From Arthrobacter sp. (GTDB lineage Bacteria; Actinomycetota; Actinomycetes; Actinomycetales; Micrococcaceae): a DNA stretch of 61,191 bases. The translations under genes were made by a program, and so were the position numbers. The stretch spans positions 1 to 61,191 of the forward strand of contig JAHFUZ010000028.1 of assembly GCA_023264815.1 (NCBI GenBank). The letters are read 5' to 3'. The notes under the pieces are model-generated. The model had not been told where the DNA came from and made no database searches. It worked only from the letters and a program-made list of their open reading frames with translations. This document shows, in pieces, positions 8,824-16,429 of the stretch (position 1 is its first letter; the number at the start of each line of letters is the position of its first letter).

Positions 8824-9345
8824 TCAAAGCAACGGTGCGGCGGCGAAGGCGGTGGCGGCGGCCAGTTCGTCCGGCGAGATTCCCCGGCGCGGATCGGGTG
8901 AGATCACCAGAATGCGCCGGCCAACGAAACCGGCCCAGGCCTGGGCTTCCCGCTCATACCGGAGCTGGTCGTCAATCCAGACAATCCCGTCCGGGGAGGT
9001 GGCGGCTACATCATCCTGGAGTGCGGCAAGCTTCCACCAGCCCTCCCCCGCGCCAGCCCCGTCCGAGGCCAGCCAGGGCCACCGGCTGCCGGTCAGGCCA
9101 ATGGCAGGACAGAGATACTGGGGCGCCATGTCCTCCCAAGTGGTCAGCCAGACACAGCGCAGCCCGGGCGTCCTGGCGAGGCCGTTGAGTCCCGCCACCA
9201 GTTCAGCCGCGTAGGAAACTTCAAGCATGCCGGCGTTCGCCAGGCTCCAGCCGGAACCCCAGGGGGTGGTGCCGGTGGCCCCGAACGGGCACACAACGCC
9301 GTCGACGTCCAGGTACAGCGTGACGTTCCGCACAGCAGCCCCCAT
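8824..9345 (-). CDS. HAD-like hydrolase-family protein
   Basis: About 173 residues with a HAD layout: LYLDVDGVVCPFG near the N-terminus (nucleophile Asp-x-Asp), WLTTWEDMA as motif II, and IVWIDDQLRYERE as the acidic motif III/IV region. No clear cap domain is seen. It resembles the small actinobacterial secondary-hydrolase HAD group of unknown substrate. I use the ATG at 9345; a GTG at 9333 preceded by GGGGG is an equally good start. The upstream in-frame ATG at 9405 is unlikely, because that stretch is occupied by the hairpin terminator of the preceding gene. Confidence 0.8.
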   Translation of the reverse strand: MGAAVRNVTLYLDVDGVVCPFGATGTTPWGSGWSLANAGMLEVSYAAELVAGLNGLARTPGLRCVWLTTWEDMAPQYLCPAIGLTGSRWPWLASDGAGAGEGWWKLAALQDDVAATSPDGIVWIDDQLRYEREAQAWAGFVGRRILVISPDPRRGISPDELAAATAFAAAPLL

Positions 9346-9375
9346 CAGGCAGGCCCCGGACCGGCGCTTAACTAA

Positions 9376-9422
9376 AGCAGGGGCTGCACGCATTAATGGT
9401 CGCATTGCGTGCAGCCCCTGCT
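9376..9422 (-). terminator. Intrinsic terminator after the 3-hydroxybenzoate hydroxylase gene
   Basis: A perfect 17-bp inverted repeat (left arm 9376-9392, right arm 9406-9422, AGCAGGGGCTGCACGCA and complement) with a 13-nt loop. On the minus strand it is followed by TTTAGTTAAG. It starts 43 bp after the stop codon at 9465 and closes the permease-hydroxylase operon. Confidence 0.88.
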
Positions 9423-9464
9423 CAAGGACTCATGGACGCCAGGCGGACCTGGCTAACACAATCC

Positions 9465-10715
9465 TCAAACGGAAAGCGTCACCGGACGGGAGGTTTCGCG
9501 AAGCTCCGGAGTACCGGGCTGGTCCTGCCCGTACAGCCAGTCGTTGTACTGGAAGTCGCCGTCTTTGCGGCTCTTGAACAGCAGGTTCCTAAGCGTCCGG
9601 CCAAGCCCCGAGACGTGCCAGGATTCGCCCCAGATGCGGGCAGTCCGCTGGACGCGGGCGGTGCGGCCGGCGCGCACGGTGTTGAATTCCCGGATGGCAG
9701 CGTCCCAGGCTTCGGTGTTGATGCCGTCTTCGGTGAAGACTGTGCCGGTGCTGACATCCTGCAGGACGGCAGCGTCTTCGAGTGCCTGGCAGGCGCCCTG
9801 GGCAAGGTACTGGAGCATCGGGTGTGCAGCATCGCCCATCAGCACCATGCGGCCGGCGACCCAGTTTTCGATGGGGTCGCGGTCGTACATGGGCCAGCGG
9901 ATGCTGGTGCCGAGGTTCTTGAGCGCGTCCTGGACGGCGGGGACGCAGTCCTTGTAGGCGGCTTCGAGTTCATCCACGCCACCGTACTGCTCTTCGCCGC
10001 GCTCGAAGGACGGGGACTTGAAGACAGCCACGGTGTTCAGCAGCTCACCCTTGCGCAGCGGGTACTGCACCAGGTGGCAGTCCGGTCCGAGGTAGACAAT
10101 GACGTCTTCCAGATCGGCCTTGGGTGTGTTTTCGGTGATCGGCACGGTGCCCCGGTAGGCGACATAGGCCGAGGGTACCGGCTCGTCGGTGGCCACAAGC
10201 GGACGCAGCGTGGACTTGAGCCCATCGGCGCCGATGATAACGTCTGCTTCATAATCGACCCCGGCGGCAGTGTGGGCCACGCCGCGGCCGTTCACAGTTT
10301 CCACGCCTTCAACCATGACGTCGTTGACGAGTGTGACGCCGGCAGCTTCGCAGCCTTCGAGCAGTACGCGGTGCAGGTCGCTGCGGTGGATGACTACGTA
10401 GGGGGCGCCGTAGCGCTCGACGAATTCGTCGCCAAGGGTCTGCCGGGTGAGTTCCTCGCCGGTTACGGCGTCACGGAAGACGAGGTGCTTGGGCTGCACA
10501 CCGATTTCAAGCGCCTTTTCCAGCAGGCCCCAGCGCTTCAGCACGCGGGAGGCGTTGGGGGCCATCTGCAGGCCTGCACCCACCTCGCCAAATTCAGGGG
10601 CGCGCTCCACGAGGGTCACGTTGGCCCCGTTTTCGCGCAGGGCAAGGGCTCCGGCAAGTCCTGCCATTCCTCCGCCAATGACCAGGACATCGGTGGATGT
10701 GGCGTGCTCAGACAT
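9465..10715 (-). CDS. 3-hydroxybenzoate 6-hydroxylase (FAD monooxygenase)
   Basis: 416 residues of the class A flavoprotein monooxygenases. Motifs: the dinucleotide-binding VIGGGMAGLAGALAL (12-26), the IIGADGLKS motif near 160, and GRMVLMGDAAHPM near 300, which contacts FAD. It would hydroxylate 3-hydroxybenzoate to gentisate with NAD(P)H and O2. The specificity is inferred from the neighbours: permease, IclR regulator, gentisate dioxygenase, hydrolase and maleylpyruvate isomerase form one island. Salicylate 5-hydroxylation is less likely because that enzyme is a multicomponent Rieske system. The start overlaps the upstream permease stop by 8 bp, so the two are one transcript, ended by the hairpin at 9376-9422. 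Confidence 0.88.
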   Translation of the reverse strand: MSEHATSTDVLVIGGGMAGLAGALALRENGANVTLVERAPEFGEVGAGLQMAPNASRVLKRWGLLEKALEIGVQPKHLVFRDAVTGEELTRQTLGDEFVERYGAPYVVIHRSDLHRVLLEGCEAAGVTLVNDVMVEGVETVNGRGVAHTAAGVDYEADVIIGADGLKSTLRPLVATDEPVPSAYVAYRGTVPITENTPKADLEDVIVYLGPDCHLVQYPLRKGELLNTVAVFKSPSFERGEEQYGGVDELEAAYKDCVPAVQDALKNLGTSIRWPMYDRDPIENWVAGRMVLMGDAAHPMLQYLAQGACQALEDAAVLQDVSTGTVFTEDGINTEAWDAAIREFNTVRAGRTARVQRTARIWGESWHVSGLGRTLRNLLFKSRKDGDFQYNDWLYGQDQPGTPELRETSRPVTLSV

Positions 10716-12045
10716 TGTTTACTCCTTGAGATGTAGCGACTTTTGAGGTGAGTTTGAGGCCAACGGGGGCCAGCAGGACCGCTGCAATGGCAGCTGCGCC
10801 GGCGAAGGCGAGGAAATTGGAGTTGACACCCATGCCGGCTGCCAGCAGGAGGCCGCCTACCTGGGGGGCGGCGACGGCGCCTATCCGGCCCGTGCCAAGT
10901 GCCCAGCCGAGCGCCGTGCCCCGGAGGTGTCCGGGGTAGTGGCTGGCGACTGCGGCGATGATGAGGCACTGGGTGCCATGGGTCCCGACGCCGGCCAGGA
11001 CGAGCATGAGGTAGACAACGGAGACGGGCGGTCCCGTGACCAGGACCACCAGGGCTGCGGCGGCGACGCCGGCCGCGGCGATGGCGGTGGGTACCGGCCC
11101 AAAACGTGTACCGGCCCAGGCGGTGATGACTGACCCGGCTACCGCGCCAAGGTTCAGTGCCAGCGCGAACGTCAGGGCAGATCCCAGGTTGTAGCCGGCA
11201 AGCTGCATGAGGTTGGGCAGCCAGGTACCCAGCCCGTACCAGGCAAACAGGGTGGCGATGGTGGCCACCGCGAACAGCAGGCTCACCCCCAGGTACGGGG
11301 CCCGAAGCAAGGTCGAGAACCCGGCCGGCTGTTTGTCAGCCACGGTCCTTCCGGCCGCTTTGCGGGCTGCCTTCTCTGCTGCGGTGACCGGGGCCAACGT
11401 CTCCGGGAGGTACTTGATCCCCAGCGGCACCACGATGACCAGGGCCAGAACGGCCACCAGGAACATGGACTCCCAGCCAAAGGCAGGAATGAGCTGGATC
11501 CCCACGAGGGCGGCGATGGAGCCGCCGATGGGGACGCCGGACATCATCAGGGTGGCGATGATGGACCGCCATTTGGCGGGGACCAGTTCCGCAACCAGTG
11601 CGTTGGCAGAGGGCACCAGGCCGCCGAGCCCGATGCCGGCAAGCAGCCGGAGGATGCCGAAGATGGCCGCGTTGGGGGCGAAGGCACAGAGCACCGTGAA
11701 AACGGAAAAGACCACCGCGCAGCCGAGGATGGTGCGGCGGCGTCCCCACGAGTCGGCCATGCGGCCGGCGAAGATCGCCCCGATCATCATGCCGACAAAA
11801 GCCATGGATCCGATCGTGCCGGCGGTGGCCTTGGTCAGGCCCCAGCCGGTTTCGGCAATGAGGGAGGACTGGACGGTGCCGTACACGATGAGGTCGTACC
11901 CATCGAACACCACCAGGAGCCAGCAGACGAGGACGGCGGCAGCCGAAGCTTTCGAGAACCGCGTGACGGGCCCGTCAGCGGGCGCCGGGCCGGCAGCCCC
12001 CTGATCGGACCGTTGCGGCACCGCAGCGGGAAGTGTGTGATTCAT
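10708..12045 (-). CDS. MFS aromatic-acid:proton symporter (AAHS type)
   Basis: 445 residues and about 12 hydrophobic segments. The first helix contains FDGYDLIVYG, the DGxD signature of aromatic-acid symporters (PcaK, BenK, MhbT type). The loop 2-3 motif GRMADSWGRRR and the LAGIGLGGLVPSANALVAEL run are also typical. It probably imports 3-hydroxybenzoate or gentisate. I chose the ATG at 12045 because upstream in-frame codons run into the divergent iclR control region. It overlaps the hydroxylase gene by 8 bp. The palindrome at 12086-12102 lies about 40 bp upstream of its start. Confidence 0.88.
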   Translation of the reverse strand: MNHTLPAAVPQRSDQGAAGPAPADGPVTRFSKASAAAVLVCWLLVVFDGYDLIVYGTVQSSLIAETGWGLTKATAGTIGSMAFVGMMIGAIFAGRMADSWGRRRTILGCAVVFSVFTVLCAFAPNAAIFGILRLLAGIGLGGLVPSANALVAELVPAKWRSIIATLMMSGVPIGGSIAALVGIQLIPAFGWESMFLVAVLALVIVVPLGIKYLPETLAPVTAAEKAARKAAGRTVADKQPAGFSTLLRAPYLGVSLLFAVATIATLFAWYGLGTWLPNLMQLAGYNLGSALTFALALNLGAVAGSVITAWAGTRFGPVPTAIAAAGVAAAALVVLVTGPPVSVVYLMLVLAGVGTHGTQCLIIAAVASHYPGHLRGTALGWALGTGRIGAVAAPQVGGLLLAAGMGVNSNFLAFAGAAAIAAVLLAPVGLKLTSKVATSQGVNNV

Positions 12046-12085
12046 CCCACTACTGTCATGGCGGCCCAAGGTGAACCACAATACA

Positions 12086-12102
12086 ATTCTGATGTGCAGA
12101 AA
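12086..12102. promoter_or_regulatory. Candidate IclR operator over the iclR start codon (site 1)
   Basis: ATTCTG-ATGTG-CAGAAA, an inverted repeat matching 11 of 12 arm positions of the perfect palindrome at 12960-12976. The last three spacer bases are the GTG start codon of the regulator, so bound protein would block both the regulator's start and the divergent permease promoter. A TACAAT at 12082-12087 could be the -10 of a leaderless regulator mRNA. Confidence 0.65.
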
Positions 12103-12936
12103 AACCCCACTCCCCGGCCGGCAGCCAGTCCCTCCAAGTCAGCCCGGCGCCCGGTACAGAAGCGTCCCACGTATTCCATCGAGGCGGTGGACAACGCGCT
12201 CCAGCTGCTGCAGCTGCTGCGCGACGTCGGGACGCTGCGGCTCAAAGACGCTGCCGAGGAGCTGGGCGTGGCGCCGTCCACCGCCCACCGCCTGCTGGCG
12301 ATGCTGGTGTACCGGGGTTTTGCCATCCAGGATGAAACCCGCCGGTATGTCCCGGGACCTGCCATGGGTGTGGGACCCGCCGGATTGGGCTGGACCAGGC
12401 TGCTCCGCACGCTCGCCCAGCCGCACATGGAGTTGCTCTCTTCCCGGCTCAATGAGACGGTGAACCTTATGGTCCGGGTAGGCACCAAAGTCCGGTTCCT
12501 GGCTACGGTGGAAGGCAATAATGTGCTGCGGATTGGGGACCGGCAGGGTACCGTGATGCCGGCGGACAAGACCTCCGGCGGCAAGGTGATGCTCGCGGAG
12601 CTCGAGCCGCCCATGATCGAGCAGCTCTTCCGCAGCAACAACGCGGAAATCGGCGGTGACACCATTCCTGCTGATGATTACCCCGCCTTCCTGCGCGAAC
12701 TGGAGTCCATCCGCACCAACGGCTTTGCGGCCAACTTTGAAGGCACGGAGGACGGCGTCAGCGCCCTGGGCATGGCCTTGCACAACCGGCACGGGCACGT
12801 GGTGGGCGCGCTCAGCGTCGCCACCCCGGCGACGCGCTTCCGCAAGGTGTTCGACGCCGGCCTGGTCCCTGCACTGAGGGAAACCTGCCGTCAGCTGGAG
12901 ATCGACATTGCCGCCAATCCGGCCGAACCGGACTGA
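12094..12936 (+). CDS. IclR-family regulator of the gentisate island
   Basis: 280 residues. The N-terminal winged helix-turn-helix is at about 25-85 (AVDNALQLLQLL, then RLKDAAEELGVAPSTAHRLL), and the effector domain follows (LNETVNLMVRVG, VMPADKTSGGKVMLAEL, a C-terminal VSALGMALHN strand). I chose the GTG at 12094: TACAAT ends seven bases before it, fitting a leaderless transcript, and no ribosome-binding site precedes it. An ATG at 12058 is possible. It is divergent from the permease and faces gentisate dioxygenase. Likely effectors are 3-hydroxybenzoate or gentisate. It probably represses itself through the site on its own start and acts on the palindrome at 12960. Confidence 0.88.
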   Translation: MQKNPTPRPAASPSKSARRPVQKRPTYSIEAVDNALQLLQLLRDVGTLRLKDAAEELGVAPSTAHRLLAMLVYRGFAIQDETRRYVPGPAMGVGPAGLGWTRLLRTLAQPHMELLSSRLNETVNLMVRVGTKVRFLATVEGNNVLRIGDRQGTVMPADKTSGGKVMLAELEPPMIEQLFRSNNAEIGGDTIPADDYPAFLRELESIRTNGFAANFEGTEDGVSALGMALHNRHGHVVGALSVATPATRFRKVFDAGLVPALRETCRQLEIDIAANPAEPD

Positions 12937-12959
12937 CCGGACGCAGCCTCCCGGAATGA

Positions 12960-12995
12960 ATTCTGACTGACAGAATATGTTGGGGGTCACAACAT
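12960..12995. promoter_or_regulatory. Candidate IclR operator pair upstream of gentisate dioxygenase (site 2)
   Basis: A perfect palindrome ATTCTG-ACTGA-CAGAAT (12960-12976) is followed at once by a second inverted repeat, ATGTTG-N7-CAACAT (12977-12995). A weak TAGAGT -10 at 13005-13010 lies downstream, so the sites sit at an activator position. The first palindrome is the same motif found over both IclR start codons in this window. Confidence 0.68.
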
Positions 12996-13054
12996 GACCA
13001 TGCGTAGAGTCTCACTACGCCGAAAAACTGTTTTGACCCAAGAGGAGGCCCGAC

Positions 13055-14188
13055 GTGTCCATCAGTGCCGAGAACACGACCCATGAATCAGTGGCAGCGG
13101 GGCACAGCGTTCCTGAGCCCACGCCTGAAGAGGCAGCCCAGCTCAAGGAGCTCTACCAGGATTTTGACCGCGAAAACCTGATCCCGCTGTGGACGCAGAT
13201 CGCAGACCTGATGCCGATGGTCCCGTCGCCGAAGGCTGTCCCGCACGTCTGGCGGTGGAGCGACCTGTACCCGCTCGCCGCCCGCGCCGGGGACCTGGTA
13301 CCGGTGGGCCGTGGCGGGGAACGCCGCGCCATTGCCCTGGCCAACCCGGGCCTCGGGGGCACCCCGTACGCCACCCCCACCCTGTGGGCTGCCATCCAGT
13401 ACCTGGGCGGCCGCGAGACCGCCCCCGAGCACCGCCACTCCCAGAACGCGTTCCGCTTCGTGGTGGAAGGTGAAGGTGTTTGGACGGTTGTTAACGGGGA
13501 CCCGGTCCGGATGTCCCGCGGCGATTTCCTGCTGACCCCGGGCTGGAACTTCCACGGCCACCACAACGACACCGATGAGCCGATGGCCTGGATCGACGGC
13601 CTGGACATCCCGTTTGTCCACTACGCCGACGCAGGCTTCTTCGAGTTCGGCACCGAACGCGTCACAGACGAAGCCACGCCGGACATCTCCCGCTCGGAAC
13701 GGCTCTGGGCCCACCCCGGCCTGCGACCCCTCTCGGGCCTGGATGACACCACGAACTCCCCTATCGCCGCGTACCGGTGGAAGTACACCGACGCCGCTTT
13801 GCGCGAACAGCTGCTTCTCGAGGACGAAGGACACCCGGCCACTGTGTCCCAGGGCCACGCAGCAGTCCGGTACACCAACCCGACCACCGGCGGGGACGTG
13901 ATGCCCACCATCCGGGCCGAGTTCCACCGCCTCCGCGCCGGCGCCGCCACCGAACCCACGCGTGAAGTGGGCTCCAGCGTCTGGCAGGTCTTTGAAGGAA
14001 CCGGCACCGTGGTCCTGAACGGCGAAACCAGGGAACTGGCAAAGGGCGACCTGTTTGTGGTCCCCTCCTGGCAGGAATGGTCCCTGCAGGCCGGGAGCGA
14101 ATTCGATCTGTTCCGCTTCAGCGACGCCCCCATCTTTGAACGGCTGAACTTTAACCGCACCTACACCGAAGGACGCAAGAACGCATGA
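13055..14188 (+). CDS. gtdA: Gentisate 1,2-dioxygenase
   Basis: 377 residues, a bicupin of the usual length. The N-terminal cupin carries the iron ligands in PEHRHSQNAFRF (His126, His128) and NFHGHHND (about 167-170); the C-terminal cupin (SSVWQVFEGTGTVVLNG, GDLFVVPSWQEW) lacks a full ligand set, as in the family. It opens gentisate between C1 and C2 with O2 to give maleylpyruvate. The start is a GTG at 13055 with a perfect AGAGGAGG five to six bases upstream. Its stop overlaps the next gene by ATGA, beginning a three-gene translationally coupled operon under the candidate IclR sites. Confidence 0.95.
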   Translation: MSISAENTTHESVAAGHSVPEPTPEEAAQLKELYQDFDRENLIPLWTQIADLMPMVPSPKAVPHVWRWSDLYPLAARAGDLVPVGRGGERRAIALANPGLGGTPYATPTLWAAIQYLGGRETAPEHRHSQNAFRFVVEGEGVWTVVNGDPVRMSRGDFLLTPGWNFHGHHNDTDEPMAWIDGLDIPFVHYADAGFFEFGTERVTDEATPDISRSERLWAHPGLRPLSGLDDTTNSPIAAYRWKYTDAALREQLLLEDEGHPATVSQGHAAVRYTNPTTGGDVMPTIRAEFHRLRAGAATEPTREVGSSVWQVFEGTGTVVLNGETRELAKGDLFVVPSWQEWSLQAGSEFDLFRFSDAPIFERLNFNRTYTEGRKNA

Positions 14189-15006
14189 AACTCCTGACAC
14201 TCCGCACTGAAAACGGCAGCAAGGCCGTCCGCCAGGACGGCGATACCCTGACCGAGATCGACGGGTTCTCCGACGTCGGAGCCCTCCTGAAGGATGCCGC
14301 CTGGGAGTCCATCGCCGCCGCGGCCACCGGTGCGACCCACCCGCTCGAGGGCGCCGACCTCGACGCCGTTGTTCCCGCGCCGGGCAAGATCATCTGCGTG
14401 GGCCACAACTACCGCAACCACATCAAGGAAATGGGCCGGGAAGTTCCCGAGTACCCCACCCTGTTCGCCAAGTACGCCGAGTCCCTCATCGGACCCAACG
14501 ATGACCTGGCCCTCCCGCAGGAATCGGACACGGTGGACTGGGAGTCCGAGCTCGCCGTCGTGATCGGCAAGGCCGGACGCCGGATTTCCGAAGCTGACGC
14601 CGCGGACCACATCGCCGGATACGCCGTGCTCAATGACGTGTCCATGCGCGACTACCAGTTCCGCACCATCCAGTGGCTGCAGGGCAAGACCTGGGAAAAG
14701 TCCACCCCGTTCGGCCCCGCCCTGGTCACCAAGGACGAGTTCAGCGGCGGCCTCATGACCACCGCGGTGGACGGCGAGATCCAGCAGTCCACACCCACCA
14801 ACGATGTGGTCTTCACGCCGGAATTCCTGGTTTCCTACATCTCCACCATCATCACCCTTAACCCGGGTGACGTCATTGCCACCGGCACCCCCGGCGGTGT
14901 GGGCCACGCACAGGATCCCAAGCGCTACCTGCAGGAAGGCCAGATCCTGGTTACTACCATCGAGGGCCTGGGCCAGCTGAACAACCGCGTGGTCAAGGAA
15001 GCCTGA
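14185..15006 (+). CDS. Fumarylacetoacetate hydrolase family protein (fumarylpyruvate hydrolase)
   Basis: 273 residues. The FAH fold is clear: KIICVGHNYRNHIKEMG (68-84), metal-binding VDWESELAVVIG with Glu120 and Glu122, LNDVSMRDYQ with Asp151, GKTWEKSTPFGPALV, and the C-terminal GDVIATGTPGGVG. In this operon it would cleave fumarylpyruvate to fumarate and pyruvate, the last step of the gentisate route. It could also act directly on maleylpyruvate. It overlaps the dioxygenase stop by 4 bp and the next start by 1 bp. Confidence 0.93.
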   Translation: MKLLTLRTENGSKAVRQDGDTLTEIDGFSDVGALLKDAAWESIAAAATGATHPLEGADLDAVVPAPGKIICVGHNYRNHIKEMGREVPEYPTLFAKYAESLIGPNDDLALPQESDTVDWESELAVVIGKAGRRISEADAADHIAGYAVLNDVSMRDYQFRTIQWLQGKTWEKSTPFGPALVTKDEFSGGLMTTAVDGEIQQSTPTNDVVFTPEFLVSYISTIITLNPGDVIATGTPGGVGHAQDPKRYLQEGQILVTTIEGLGQLNNRVVKEA

Positions 15007-15761
15007 TGGTAGCCCGCCAGGACCGGACGACGGACCCGGAGCTGCTCGAAGCGCTGCTCCAGGCCCGCCGCGGGACCGCGTTCTTCGCCCGCAAGCTCAA
15101 CGAGCTTAGCGACGACGAACTCGACGGGCCCTCGCTGCTGCCCGGCTGGAGCCGCCGCCATGTCACTGCCCACGTCGGCTACAACGCGCGGGCCATTGCG
15201 CGGCTGATTGAGTGGGCGGCGACCGGCGTGGAGACGCCCATGTACGCCTCCACGGAGATCCGGGACCACGAAATCAACTTCGGGGCCACGCTCCCGGCAA
15301 ACGCACTGCGCCATCTGTTCGACCACTCGGCCGTGCACCTGAACGTTGAGTGGCGCGACCTGCCTGCGGATTCCTGGCACCACAAGGTCAAAACGGCCCA
15401 GGGCCGCATTGTCCCGGCCGGGGAAACAGTCTGGATGCGCACCCGCGAAGTCTGGACCCATGCCGTGGACCTGGACAACGGGGCCACCTTCGCCGATATC
15501 CCTGCCGCCGTCCTCGAGCGTCTGGTCAGGGACATCACCGGAGCCTGGCAGGCACGCGGCACGGACACCGGCCTGTTGGTCCGCGTCACGGGCCAGCAAC
15601 CGGAGCTTGAATTCGGCAGCGGACCTGACGCGCAGCTGGTTGTCAGTGGCCCGCTGGCCGGGGTGGCCCGCTGGGCCACCGGACGTGGTACCGACGCCGT
15701 CACTGCCACCCGGAACGGGGCAGCCCTGGACGTGGTTCCGGCCGCCCCGAAATGGATCTAG
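15006..15761 (+). CDS. Mycothiol-dependent maleylpyruvate isomerase
   Basis: 251 residues of the DinB/MDMPI family. The metal-binding histidines are visible in LLPGWSRRHVTAHVGYNA (His52, His56) and in REVWTHAVDL (Glu148, His152), matching the His/Glu/His set known for the Corynebacterium glutamicum enzyme. A C-terminal SCP2-like half follows (LLVRVTGQQPELEF, LVVSGPLAGVARWATGR). It isomerises maleylpyruvate to fumarylpyruvate using mycothiol, the actinobacterial thiol, which supports the taxonomic reading. Its ATG shares one base with the TGA of the hydrolase gene (TGATG). It is the last gene of the operon before the terminator. Confidence 0.93.
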   Translation: MVARQDRTTDPELLEALLQARRGTAFFARKLNELSDDELDGPSLLPGWSRRHVTAHVGYNARAIARLIEWAATGVETPMYASTEIRDHEINFGATLPANALRHLFDHSAVHLNVEWRDLPADSWHHKVKTAQGRIVPAGETVWMRTREVWTHAVDLDNGATFADIPAAVLERLVRDITGAWQARGTDTGLLVRVTGQQPELEFGSGPDAQLVVSGPLAGVARWATGRGTDAVTATRNGAALDVVPAAPKWI

Positions 15762-15803
15762 CACCGCGGCTGTGACGCCCGGAGAGCCAAGGCATCAGGT
15801 ACA

Positions 15804-15841
15804 CAAAACAGCGCCCCCTCGACGGAGGGGGCGCTGTTTTG
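15804..15841. terminator. Bidirectional intrinsic terminator after the gentisate operon
   Basis: A perfect 17-bp inverted repeat, CAAAACAGCGCCCCCTC (15804-15820), with a GACG loop and its complement at 15825-15841. The outer A/T bases give a U-run in either direction, so it can serve both the isomerase gene and the convergent VOC gene. Confidence 0.92.
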
Positions 15842-15890
15842 CGTACCGGCACTGTGCCGTTGACTGTTCGGCCGGCCACGCGGCAGAACC

Positions 15891-16322
15891 CTAGGACGCG
15901 GGTGCCGCGCCTGCGCCGTTGACGTTGACCAGCCACGCAGTGCCGAAGCGGTCGGTGCACATGCCGAAAATGTCACCCCAGGGTGCCGGCTCCAGGGGGA
16001 CAGTAACGGTGCCGCCGTCGCCCGTGAGCTTGTCCCAATAGCCGCGCAGTTCAGCCTCGTCATCGCCGCTGAGGGAAACCGAAATGGTGCTGCCCGGTGA
16101 GTAGTCCATGCTGTTGGGCGTGTCCGCGCCCATCAGCACCAGCCCGGCGGGAGTGGTCAGCATGCCGTGCATGATCTTGTCCGCTTCGGCCGGGTCTTCG
16201 CTGGCGTGAAACTCCCCGAAGGTGCTCAGGGCCAGGTCGCCACCGAAGACCGAGTGGTAGAAAGTCATGGCCTCGCGGGCGTTGTCGCGGAAGCCAAGGT
16301 AAGGATTGAGTGTGGTGGGCAT
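15891..16322 (-). CDS. PhnB-like VOC-superfamily protein
   Basis: 143 residues with the PhnB/glyoxalase-like pattern: LNPYLGFRDNAREAMTFYHSVFGG at the N-terminus, LMGADTP, and WGDIFGMCTDRFGTAWLVN at the C-terminus. Members bind a divalent metal in a paired beta-alpha-beta fold; most have no known reaction. It is convergent to the gentisate operon across the terminator and shares no obvious role with it. Confidence 0.85.
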   Translation of the reverse strand: MPTTLNPYLGFRDNAREAMTFYHSVFGGDLALSTFGEFHASEDPAEADKIMHGMLTTPAGLVLMGADTPNSMDYSPGSTISVSLSGDDEAELRGYWDKLTGDGGTVTVPLEPAPWGDIFGMCTDRFGTAWLVNVNGAGAAPAS

Positions 16323-16429
16323 GGCCTGCTCTCCTGGTGACTAAAACGAAACGGTAGAGGAACAGACACCATCCTGCCCCAATTCAGGCACCCTTCATAG
16401 GTCCGCAACCGCCGCCCGGATCCGGGGAA

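Noticed and set aside
9346..9405. Extended N-terminus of the HAD gene from ATG 9405
   Set aside because: This stretch forms the terminator hairpin of the preceding gene; the conserved HAD fold begins at about 9330.
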